Positions 54,273 to 64,000 of a stretch of DNA of 64,000 bases are shown here, one piece after another. Source of the stretch: Marsupella aquatica (taxonomy: Eukaryota; Marchantiophyta); assembly GCA_973895155.1 (NCBI GenBank), contig OZ316893.1, positions 12,710,001 through 12,774,000 on the forward strand. Direction: 5' to 3'. The notes under the pieces were generated by a model that was not told the DNA's origin, did not search any database, and saw only the letters and a list, made by a program, of their open reading frames with translations. Both the position numbers and the translations under genes were made by a program. Position 1 is the first letter of the stretch. Each line of letters opens with the position of its first letter.

Positions 54273-57200
54273 TCACTGCAGACTAACACACTCTGATGGC
54301 CAGAGCACAAGAGATCCTACTGCATCTGCAATTATTTCCTGAGGTGGATCATCGTCTCTATTCAGAAATGGCAAATTACAATCAAATACAATCACTGTAG
54401 TCAACAACACTACTACATGGTCATCCGGGACCACTTTGCCATGGAATTTTGCATGATCCGGTCGCAAAATGCCTGTACCCACACATACCTGCGAGTCATC
54501 CTCCCATGATAGAAGATTATGGGCTGGCTCTGCTGTGGCTATCACCTCCACCTTACCCTGGCTGTTTTTCTTGGCTTTCCTGGGTGGCTTATACATGACA
54601 TTATTCATACCTTGGTTGCGAGTCATGACTTTGGCACGAGTGTTTTGTGATGGTGATCGAGAATTGGCTACACTCTTCTTCAAAGAATCTGCATCCATAT
54701 TTGACACTTCTGATTGTGTAGCAGGATTTCCCTGCAACATCATCTCAGTATCTGCCAACATTGTACTTGCTTCAATTGAAGCATCTACAATCTTACTTGC
54801 ATCCAATGTTGCTCCCAAGTTTCGACGTCGCTTCACCCTACTCCCACTTGGTTGAGAGTCTGTCAACTCTGCATCAACTACAATTCAGTGTCATGTCCAA
54901 CATAAGTCAATCACTCATCACATGTGCTAAATGTACATGTCACCAACCACAAAGTTGTCACTATCTCCTTACCATTATGAATAGCCTTCTTCCCCTTCTT
55001 TGCCATTGCCATATGCTCCATGTCTGCTTCTGTTGATCAATAAACACACCACAATATTTAGGTTGAATCTATTAACCACTGAATTGTTGCTCAACATTCA
55101 TATAGAGGAATTTAAAGCATCAGCTTACCTGATACCTCCTTGGCTATGGTCACTGAGGCACTGGGCACATCTTCTTCATTATTGCTCTTTGAATCACCTG
55201 ATACATCAATCATGATGTCACATCTGATCCTAGTTCATCCAACCAGTTCTTACAGAAAAGATTACCTCCAACCGGCTTAAGCTTCACAAAACTCCATGCA
55301 CTTTTCAAATGTAATGTACTGGATCATAGCAGGTTACCTGTCTCAGCAACCTTCTTGCCCTTCTGCTTATTGATTACAGGGTCCTTCTCTGCCTCCACTC
55401 TTCCTGCATTCAAACCATTCACTCAATTCATGAAAACTTACTTCTAACATTTGAACATAGGACACAATGAACAATGGGCCGGTGTCATTTCCATACCTGT
55501 GTCAGATTTGCCAATTCTCTTTTTTGTTAACAAGGGCACACTTTGTACAATGTTGCCCTCATTGTTTGGTTGGGAACCACCCAATTTTTCAATCACAAGC
55601 TTGAAATTAGATTCCACTGATGCAAGAAGGTTCGCTACAGATGCCTCCACAATATCCAAAGGATCAGCCAATTTACTTTCCACTCGAGGGAGTCCACACT
55701 CTAATGACTTCAACCGTTCACACATCTCTGTGAGAGTTGTAATAGTTCCCTGTCATAACACAGCTTACATATCTCAGATAACTGTCCCCAAGAACTGGTT
55801 GCTTACTTCCTACTACATTTCTTTCTGATGCTCAAGGCCAAATAGTCACAGAACATACACAATTACAACATAATCACCTGTTTGGAAGTCACACTTGTCA
55901 CCTCACTCCTTTGTTTCATGAACTCCTCTCTCACTTCTTGTGCTGATGGTTCTTCACCTGTCAATTTCTTCTGCAGTCCACATCAACATACATATGAATG
56001 AAACCAAGTGTTGATTGTCAATGAAAATGTAATAATGGTAGCAAGATGATAAGTTTGAGGCTTACTATCAGGCATGTCACTGCCTTACCAATTGTTCTTT
56101 CATTGGAGCATAACTTCCTCTCCCAGCCTGTGAAAGGTGTTTCACTTTGCCTCGAGCATTTGACATCAGTTCACTCTTGCTCTGTCCAGCCTCCGACATG
56201 AACCCTTTGATTAACCGTGTCCATTGATCCAGTTCCAATGATGGGGGTGGTGGCATTCTCCTGTTAGAACCATTGTCTATCCACATCCTTTTCAACCTAT
56301 GCCTCTCTTGTTTCAAAATCCTCATTGCATAATCTGATATGCAATCTTCAACTGGGCCCTTACCATCATTACCAACATAGTCCCACCATTCAAGAATGTC
56401 CTTGCAGATAGCAGCCCAATCAGCTTTGTTCTGACTCCTAAACTCTGTAATGCTCAAATCTAACCAACGCAATACTTCTCCTCTTAGGTTAGAATGCCAA
56501 CGGTTCTTACCATCACATGTGGGAGTTATCCAACCTTCGGAATTCACTTCTACTTTACCAAATTTGTTACTGTCTCCTGCCTTGGTACTCCTTGAAGCGC
56601 TACTAGGTGTCCCTCCACGGCCTGGTGTCCCCCCACGGCCTGGGGTCCCTCCACGGCCTGATCTCCCCCCACGGCCTGGATTGCATTGTCCAAACCTCCC
56701 TGGAGTCCCTGCACATTTACAGGATCCATTTACAGTCACTTACATTAGGTAAGTATGAATCATAAATCCTGCTGCCAAATATACATTGGACTTCAGAGCA
56801 ATTCTGCAATGACCAAGTTACCTCTCCCTTGGCGCATAGATGGTTCTGGACCACCTGTCCTATTGCTTTGTCTTGATGAATTAGGGCCGTTTCTCCCGCC
56901 TATGAATGATTGCCGCCTATCTGAACGTGGATGGCCTTTGTTGTTTTCGTGATTGTCCCAATCAGAGTCTGCATACCAACAGGTACATGCCACACTCATG
57001 GACCTGTAAGATAAACTCTTTGCCCTAGCTACACATCAGATAAGTCCATATTGAGCTAAATCTCTACTACCATCACAAAATCACTAGCACAAGGCACTTA
57101 CTTGTCCAATCATCCTCCTCACCTTTCCATTGCCCTCTGTACCCGTCTCTACCACGCTCTGGGTGTTCATATTCATCCCATCCATCTTCTGCTCCATCAT

Positions 57201-58144
57201 AGTCATCATCATAATTATCAGGCGTCCCTTGCCAATAACTCTGGCTCCTTCTAGGGTATGGATTATGTGATTTCTCTCTAGCTGCCCACCTACCTAGGAC
57301 TTGATGAGGGCCCTGGGCCCTCACTCTTACTATATAAAGTGAACCCCCCTGAGAACAGACACCCCCCATGTACCCCTTCTTAATATTTTTGTTCACAAAA
57401 AAAATCCCCTTGTTAATGTAAAAATATTAACTTTTCTTATTAAATTTTATCCTTTTGTAAATTATAATATAGTTTTTCAAGGAATTGAAAACATCCTTGA
57501 ATTTTTAAAATTGCAAATATCATACTGAAATAGATAAGACTTTATTTTGCATAGGGGACTTGTATGTTACGCCTTTGTTTAGGGTACATATTTTATATAG
57601 TTAAACAAAATTAGTACCAGAGAATTATAGTTCTTCCTGTAGTATACAGACAAGCATGGCTGCACTATCCTCTCAGTGTTCCTAAAGCCCACGAAACCAA
57701 ACTTGCCTTATGACGACAAATAATTAAATATCTGATTTACTATATGAACATGTGCGCAAGTAAAGTGATGACATGTGTGTCAACCATATAGTGACATGTG
57801 TACTTGGCATTTTGGGTACCCTTGCATAAGATTAATCTGACATGTATTTGATAAGAGCCTTATTACTAATATTGTGCTGAATATATATACAGGGATGTTG
57901 CCTACTTTAAAAACTATTATAAAAATTAGTTTGCATTACATTAAAAACACCCTTGCGATGTTCGCACGTCCTCCTTGTATTAGTAACACTTAGGGCCCAG
58001 GGGATGAGGGCCCTGTGCATCCTGCACAGGTGCATTTTTCTGTGAGCCCCCTGCATCTGGGTCTCCATCCATATCCAATCTTTCCTCTTCACCCCACTCT
58101 CCAAGCCCCATGTCTGTCTCCATGTCATCACCCTCTTCCCCCAT
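54273..58144 (-). pseudogene. TnpA-like CACTA protein, copy 2: nine exons, first exon split by a MITE
   Basis: Exons: 58144-57102 (interrupted by the MITE at 57311-58002), 56968-56822, 56708-56089, 55970-55878, 55749-55497, 55403-55338, 55197-55129, 55023-54973, 54877-54273. GT/AG borders and phases agree; about 750 codons without the insertion. Parts in order: acidic N-terminus, GRGGTP repeats, Ptta/En/Spm-type basic domain (exon 3), helical segment (CERLKSLECGLPRVESKLA), several short Lys/Glu-rich exons, and a C-terminal domain. That last domain ends DAVGSLVLWPSECV, like the AVGxxVxWP motif common in plant CACTA proteins. The likely role is binding of subterminal repeats. Translation from the normal start would run into stops inside the MITE unless it is spliced out. 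Confidence 0.75.
57311..58002. mobile_element. 692-bp hAT-like MITE in the TnpA-like first exon of copy 2
   Basis: It is flanked by the 8-bp direct repeat GATGAGGG (57303-57310, 58003-58010). The single-copy empty site is at 1694-1701 in copy 1. The left terminus is CCCTGGGCCCTCACTCTTACTA; the right terminus, reverse complemented, is the same apart from three bases in 22. The length difference between the two CACTA copies here is exactly 700 bp (692 + 8). The interior is AT-rich and non-coding. The 8-bp duplication suggests hAT mobilisation. A related end is found at 49677. Confidence 0.92.
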
Positions 58145-58321
58145 AGCTTCTGCACAGCACCCACAACCAAACAGGGAGAATCAGCACACTAAATTCAAAG
58201 TATCAATCAATTTCATGCATATCCAACTATCCTAAACATCATTCCAGGCAGCAATTCCCGTTCTGTGACTCTGTGCAGGTAGTCATCCTCAACCTCATAC
58301 TTGCCAATCGCCAGCTGTTGC

Positions 58322-61300
58322 CTATTGCAAATCATCAACCTCATCATATTCCATTTGCCCAGGTTCATCATATGTCTCTCTCAATGTTAAGGGGATGTAG
58401 TCAGTCCCTGCCCGAGTTGGAAGTACAGTCTCATGACTAGGATGCTCGAATGCAGCATGGTCATCCAAACTGAACTCTACTTTACTTCCATCCATCCGCC
58501 TGTTCCGTGCTTGGCTATGGCATACCACCCTCCAGCCATGTGACTCCTCCACATCTGCAAAGAAAGCCTGTTCAACTTGGCTAGGGAAAACAAAAGGCTC
58601 AGACCATTCTGGTACTCTGGACCTAAAATTGGCCAACAAGAACCCATCATGATCACGCTTCATGGTGGCCCTTGGTCTCTGCCACTCTGATTTCACCCAT
58701 GATCCCTTCATCAATATCACTGGGACACTTGTGTTACCATAATTCAACACCCAAATGTCGGTCAACTCCCCCACGTAACCCATCTTCATCCACCCCCTCT
58801 GTTCTTCAGAGGTTCTCTGCTCAAACACAGAAATCAAACCACAATCATATGATACACAATGGTCACCCTGCTCATCCCTCACTCGATAATGATTTCCATA
58901 AGCTCTCATCCGTTTGTAGGTCAGAATAGACAATCGTGGTGGCACAGATAGAAGATACAAATCCTTCTCCATATCTGGGTGATGTCTACTATGCTCTCGA
59001 ATTGTCACCCGAATCCACTGCTCGAACTGTGGGAAGGGATCCTGCTGCCCATAGTGTGCAGCTTTTTGCATATCATATTCCCTGCAATATGAGGTACAGG
59101 CATAGTTAGGTCTAAACAACATATGACAACCTAAGATCACCCTTGGAACAGACAAGAAGCATCACAACAAAGGCAAGTCAATTCAATCACTCACCTCCAC
59201 CATGGTTGCATAGGCTCTGTGTTTGCCAGCACATATGAATGAGCCTTGTCTCGAATCGCAACAGGCAGCTGAACAGCACGTCCCACACCTTCAACAACCT
59301 CGCCACTCACTCCATCATCTTCACCAGATTTCCAAACTCTTGTCATAGCTTCACCAGACCCAGCCATGTACTCTGTTAGGAATCCCAACGTCTCATCCTT
59401 AATGTACCCCAATGCCATGGAAGCCTCTGGCCTGTAGTATGTTCTCACATGACCTTTCAACAACTTCATGTATCGCTCCATAGGGTACATCCATCTGGTA
59501 CTGACTGGCCCATACTGCCCTAGCTCTTCTACCACATGGATTAGGAGATGAGTCATAACATCAAAGAAAGCAGGGGGAAGTATATCTCCAAGTCACAGAG
59601 GACATAAGCAGCATCCTGCTTCAACTGCTCCAATCCTTGGGGATCCCACACTTTCACACATATACGGCGAAATACATTGCACAGTCGAAGAATGACATTG
59701 CGGACTGGTTTCTGCATGAGACCTTTGAGGCATAGGGGCAGAATGTGCTGCATCATCAACACATGGTAGTCATGTGTTTTCATACTGCCAAGTTTATTCT
59801 TTGTAATATGCTTCTTAAAGGCACCAGCATAGGCAGAGGGCACTTTCAGACAGCTCAATCTATACAAGAATGTCTTCCATTCATCCTGTGTGCACACATA
59901 GGGAGCTTGGAACTTGAGAAGTACATTGGGATTGCTTGCATGGGGCTTCAACCAAAGGTGAGGGCGAATCCCCTTCTGTTGCATATTAGCTCGAACTGCT
60001 CCTGTATCTTTCTCACCCGACAAGAACTTCAGCAAGCTCTCACAAATATTTTTCTCAATGTGCATGACGTCCACATTGTGTTTGTTGGGCTCGAATTCTT
60101 GCACTCCACAAAGCAAAGAATTCAACAACAGAAACACTAATTAACCACATAGGAGGATTGTAACCAACATCAATCCACCATTGCTCCAATCTAAAATTGC
60201 AATCATACAGGGGCTGGAGGCTAAGTACATTACCCTCCAGTACTCCAACTCCAAGTCCATCAAGGTCTGTCTTTTCACACCGTGTTTCACCACTGGATCC
60301 TCAGGTTCTCGATCAGTGGCACTTCTCTTGTCCCAATCAGCCTTCCTGGCTGCCCACCTCAGGACTTGCTCTCTGGTGACCCTCTGTGGTGGGCCACGAA
60401 GCTCTGTTTTGTTGTTGAAGTGTGCAATTTGAGACCGTGTGTGCCTGTAAGGATGATCAACAGGCAGATACCTTCTATGCCCCTGAAATTTCATACTGTG
60501 CAGGGCATGCGACCACTCACTTGTCACATTTTTCCCACATGGTGTGCACCCCACATAGCCCTTTGTCACTCGTCCAGATATGATGCCATGGCCTGGGTAA
60601 TCTGCTATATCCAGCAAACAAATTGCATGCAGTCTAAAGGGGCTGGGTCAAAGAAGCCCCTTCAGAACATCATGGGTTAACACCCCTTCTATCCACAAAG
60701 TCTTCCACTCTTCCACTGCTGGAGCCAACATGATATCTATGAATTGCTCGGTCACAGAAGCTGGTCCAGGGATTAACAGCACCATCATGACAAAAAACCT
60801 CTTTGTAGTCATCCATGGGGGAAGGTTGTAATTTAGCAGCGTAACCGGCCAACATGAATAACGGTTGTTTTTGTCTCCAAATGGGTTTACTCCATCCAGT
60901 GATAGACCAAATCGAAAGTTCCGCTTCTCTGCAGCAAACTGTGGCCACCTCTCATCAACAAATTTCCAATGGTTGGAATCTCCAATGTGACGCTGCAGGC
61001 CATCACTGCTCTTGTTATCATGAGTCCATGTCATCAGCTTGGAAATGGCAGGGCATCTAAACAGACGTTGTAGTCTAGGAATGAGAGGAAAATGACGAAG
61101 AACCTTGGCAGGATGTGTACATTTCCCTACATTCTTGTACCTGTGCTTACCACAATGAGGGCATGTCAATTTATCTGCATGCTCTTTGCGAAAGAGAACA
61201 CACCCATCAGGGCACGCGTCAATAGACACATAGTTCAGCCCAAGGTTAGACATCAATTTCCTAGCCTCGTACATATTTTTTGGAATTGAATTACCATCTG

Positions 61301-62036
61301 GTAACACATTTCGGCGCAGGAAGGTCAACAACTCTATCACAAATATATTGGGAACATTGTGATTGCCACAGATGTTCAACAACAACACGACAAAACCCAG
61401 CTTGGAGCAGTTCGACCCCTTGTAGATAGGAATGCAAGCTTCTTTGATGTGTTTTGGGCCCCCAAACACCCACTCCCTCTCTGCTGCACCTTCCCCAATG
61501 TCAAAGTCAGGTTCAGCTTGGCCGTCGCCAATGTGTGGCTGCAGTTCATTGTCCTCTTCTGATTCCACTGTGTCGTAAAAAGCATCAAGGTCTTCAAAAA
61601 TCTCTTGAACCATTCTTGGGACATCCATCCCACCGTCCTCAGTGATTGCCTCTGCCTCTCCATCTTGGTCATCCACGTTCTCATGTTGGACCCCAGGACC
61701 ATCCCCTGCACAGTCTATGTCCTGCTCTACGTAGTCTCTACGCCTAGCTGTATTAGAATCCACAAAGTCAGCTCTCCACTCTTCATCAGAGGAGTCTTCT
61801 TCTGCTGGTACATTCCAAACCCTCCACCGAGGGTGCCTTTCATGCCGCAGCAGGTGAAGGTGCACAGTGTTCAAACTCAACGACTTGAATCCTTGGCACT
61901 GTGTGCATGGGCATCTCATCCTCCTACTCCTACCTTGGGCGGCCCGGGCTTGTTCACGCATCCACAATTTAGAATCATGATGCCTAATCCTAAATGGGTT
62001 GTGAAGAGGCAACCTTGGAGCCATCACTATACACAC
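58322..62036 (-). pseudogene. TNP2-like CACTA transposase, copy 2 (nonsense plus frameshift)
   Basis: Same three-exon structure as copy 1: 62036-60234 (approx.), 60098-59195 (approx.), 59081-58322. The domain order is the same (Cys/His N-terminus, Transposase_21, DUF4218, DUF4216). Lesions differ: a TGA at 60648-60650 replaces an Arg codon (CGA in copy 1), and a G-run near 59573 has five instead of six G, shifting the frame within DUF4218. A 3-bp insertion near 59753 adds one codon. The two sites that are stops in copy 1 are sense codons here (Trp at the end of exon 1, Glu at 58607-58609). Confidence 0.88.
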
Positions 62037-62350
62037 GCACTCAGCACCCTATCATTTTATTATGCAAGTGAAAAATACACTTCCTGTTAAGGATTTCACC
62101 CCCGACTGTACTTGCCAAAATACGTAACGTTCCAAAAAAACAAAAAAACAAAAAATATAGGTGCCTGAGTCATGTACCTATTCTCAAGTGAATGAGACAA
62201 AATTCCTAAATGTTTGAGGGTGTCAACTCCTCCGCTGTCCTCACATGTACTGCCTCTGCACGTACATCCATGACCATATCAGAGTCCAATCATGTATAGT
62301 CATAGACACAGGTGCCAGGTGCGAGACCGGTGTGAGATGTCCTCATCTTA

Positions 62351-62920
62351 CTACCACATCAAATACGGATACCAATCCTGTTGTCGATGCCACTCAGCCC
62401 TGAGGTACTCAGGCATGTACATTAAGTCATCAAGGTCTAAACCCTGCTCATGCCATGGTGGTCTTCGATCCGTGCCTACAAGCAGTGGCAGCAGTGCCCT
62501 CCATGGTGCACATGTTGCTACCAAGTCCCTCCACTGGGTACTAATTAGTCTATATTTGCAGATATCTTGTGCGCCAGACACCACAAGAACCCTCGGCCAG
62601 ACATGTGTAAGAACTATATCATCTGCCAAATCAGGCAACAAGGAACCACCTACAGCATCGTGCTTGTCTAACTCATCTGCTGAAAAGTAAATGTCCTCTT
62701 CCGACTGTGCATCCTCATTCACCACAGCATTCACAACACATCCAAGGTCTGCAGGCATTATCTCGGATGGAGCTACACTCTGTCTGGTTACCAATCCACA
62801 CAAGTAAGCCCAAGCAGTAGCCATGCACGATGCAACCCGTAGGAGGACCCTACATAGGGCCTGACGGTTTGGAAGAGGCAGCATACCCACCAAAGTCTTC
62901 AACCAAACAGAGCCCAGCAA
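62351..62920 (-). CDS. F-box-like protein carried by the CACTA element, copy 2
   Basis: Intact 189-codon frame, equivalent to 6040-6609. It differs by about three residues (Asp18Asn, Ser94Pro, Met148Thr). The Pro restores a more typical F-box start (LPDLADDIVLTHVWP). The frame is open in both copies while the neighbouring transposase has decayed, so either it is functional or the copies are very young. Same doubts as for copy 1 on the F-box call. Confidence 0.5.
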   Translation of the reverse strand: MLGSVWLKTLVGMLPLPNRQALCRVLLRVASCMATAWAYLCGLVTRQSVAPSEIMPADLGCVVNAVVNEDAQSEEDIYFSADELDKHDAVGGSLLPDLADDIVLTHVWPRVLVVSGAQDICKYRLISTQWRDLVATCAPWRALLPLLVGTDRRPPWHEQGLDLDDLMYMPEYLRAEWHRQQDWYPYLMW

Positions 62921-63060
62921 GTAGATTCACAGTCACACCCCACGCAGCAGGAAACAACAATCACTTCAACTGCGACCAACCATGACAAGATGAGTTAGTT
63001 CAAGGATCACATTTATTACAAAATTGTGATTTATACAAAAATATGAGGGACTCCTACTCC

Positions 63061-63924
63061 TCACTCTCTCCCACCTTTGCTAAGCATACATCTCCGCTGA
63101 ATCTTGGAGGGCCAGGCCTCAAAAATATCAAAGTCCCAAGCATGCTGTCGCTTCCCTCTAGCTGCTGATTCCAGAAGCCAATCAGGGGAAAGCACCCAAA
63201 GATTGTTGTTCATGACAAAATCACGCACTATTGTCTTAAAGAATTTTCTGCATATTTTCATGTATGACAGACCTACAACATGAGTGGAGGTTTCTGTTAG
63301 ACTCTCCTCCACTGTCCCACCTAGCTCAACAACTATGGACTTGTATAGTCTGCACTTAGTCTCCCCAATTCCTTCTTCTGCAAATACCACACTGAACCCC
63401 TTCATAATGGTATTTCTCTCCTTGCCATGCTCATTCAATATAGCATCTGCACGCATAGGATGGTGTCCTATGTTGACAACAGGTCCATATTGGACAGAAG
63501 CAAAGTTGGGTTTCTCTGCCGCTGCTTCATAGGCTTCCTTTTCAGCCAAAGCCTCTGCAGTGGCCTCCTCACTCTCCCACAACTCATATTGCTCAGTACT
63601 CTGTACACACCTATGTTTAACAGAATCGGTCAGCCAAGAGACTTCAACTACTTTTAGACCTTGGTTGGTAATGGCAGAATCAATGAAGGACCATGACCAC
63701 TTGTTCATCACATCCAGCCATGTCCCCGCAACAACATGTGTAGTCTGTGGAGTGATGTCCTTGACTTCAGTCCCATGGAACTCTGAGAATCGTTTTTGTA
63801 CGATTGGCCAACTCACTTGGGTGAACCCATAGTGGCCAGGAATCAAAATGGCTTTGATTCCAGCCAACAGAGGCGGGTGGTCAACCTTTGTACGTTTCCT
63901 AGAGGCCATGTACACACGGGCCAC
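63061..63924 (-). CDS. Double-BRCT-domain protein carried by the CACTA element, copy 2
   Basis: Intact 287-codon frame matching 6750-7613 with a few substitutions, none in the diagnostic Trp residues (VSWL, PDWL) or the THVVG/THVVAG strands. BRCT domains occupy about residues 19-112 and 172-265. It is positioned as in copy 1, between the F-box-like gene and the expected PHD gene, which would lie just beyond base 64000. Confidence 0.8.
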   Translation of the reverse strand: MARVYMASRKRTKVDHPPLLAGIKAILIPGHYGFTQVSWPIVQKRFSEFHGTEVKDITPQTTHVVAGTWLDVMNKWSWSFIDSAITNQGLKVVEVSWLTDSVKHRCVQSTEQYELWESEEATAEALAEKEAYEAAAEKPNFASVQYGPVVNIGHHPMRADAILNEHGKERNTIMKGFSVVFAEEGIGETKCRLYKSIVVELGGTVEESLTETSTHVVGLSYMKICRKFFKTIVRDFVMNNNLWVLSPDWLLESAARGKRQHAWDFDIFEAWPSKIQRRCMLSKGGRE

Positions 63925-64000
63925 CTAATCACTGCAGACCAGAAGATAATGCGTTCACCTGATAATCGGAGGGCCCTTAAAATGCTGCGTTTATAACTTG

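Larger units (their letters stand above)
53447..64000 (-). mobile_element. CACTA (En/Spm) transposon, copy 2 (right end outside window)
   Basis: The left terminus CACTAGTAGAAACCGGGG begins at 53447 and matches the right terminus of copy 1 inverted. From 55610 to 64000 the sequence is nearly identical to 1-7689. By projection the right end lies about 7 kb beyond the window (about 71.1 kb). Genes and order are as in copy 1. Copy 2 carries more damage: a MITE in the TnpA-like first exon, a nonsense codon and a frameshift in the transposase. Confidence 0.93.

Noticed and set aside
1-64000. tRNA or rRNA genes
   Set aside because: I looked for cloverleaf A/B-box patterns and conserved rRNA segments by eye and saw none; the only tRNA-related sequence is the PBS at 36259.

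Overview
This is repeat-dominated nuclear DNA of a eukaryote from the green-plant (streptophyte) lineage. The evidence is spliceosomal introns in a plant-type ABCB transporter gene, plant-type CACTA (En/Spm) transposons, a Ty1/copia element primed from initiator Met-tRNA, a Ty3/gypsy element, and stretches resembling degenerate plant telomere repeat (CCCTAAA). A gypsy element carrying a cytosine methyltransferase recalls elements described from charophyte algae. A charophyte or early-diverging land plant is therefore plausible, but the species cannot be read from the sequence.

Layout. 1-14804 is the right part of a roughly 17-kb CACTA element (copy 1), ending in the terminus TTTCTACTAGTG. 53447-64000 is the left part of a second, nearly identical element in the same orientation (copy 2), starting CACTAGTAGAAACC. 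Together they show the element from end to end. All recognisable genes are on the minus strand: a nine-exon TnpA-like gene, a three-exon TNP2 transposase (Transposase_21, DUF4218, DUF4216), an F-box-like gene, a double-BRCT gene and an EDM2-like PHD-finger gene. Both transposase copies are broken, at different sites. Copy 2 also carries a 692-bp hAT-like MITE whose empty site is preserved in copy 1.

14805-16071 and 33054-~34850 are inverted copies of a GC-rich repeat; CACTA copy 1 sits at the edge of the first, and a 273-bp MITE lies inside the second. A LINE 3' remnant lies at ~17080-18395 and AT-rich repetitive DNA fills 18400-22350. The only substantial host gene is at 22359-30180 (minus): a 12-exon full-size ABCB/P-glycoprotein gene with all splice phases compatible but a frameshift in the last exon. 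31150-32240 holds two degenerate minisatellites.

35782-42385 is a young complete Ty1/copia element: 475-bp LTRs with one difference seen by eye, a CAGAA target duplication, PBS and PPT. Its gag and pol share one frame interrupted by one TGA. 44639-49676 (minus) is a decayed Ty3/gypsy polyprotein in the order protease, DNMT3-like C5-cytosine methyltransferase, reverse transcriptase, RNase H, integrase, PHD finger. It is cut at its protease end by a relative of the 692-bp MITE. 50000-53446 holds gene fragments, including the tail of a protein kinase.

The most interesting content is the recurrence of chromatin-related modules in unrelated mobile elements: a DNA methyltransferase and an integrase-linked PHD finger in the gypsy element, and an EDM2-like PHD protein plus a double-BRCT protein in the CACTA element.
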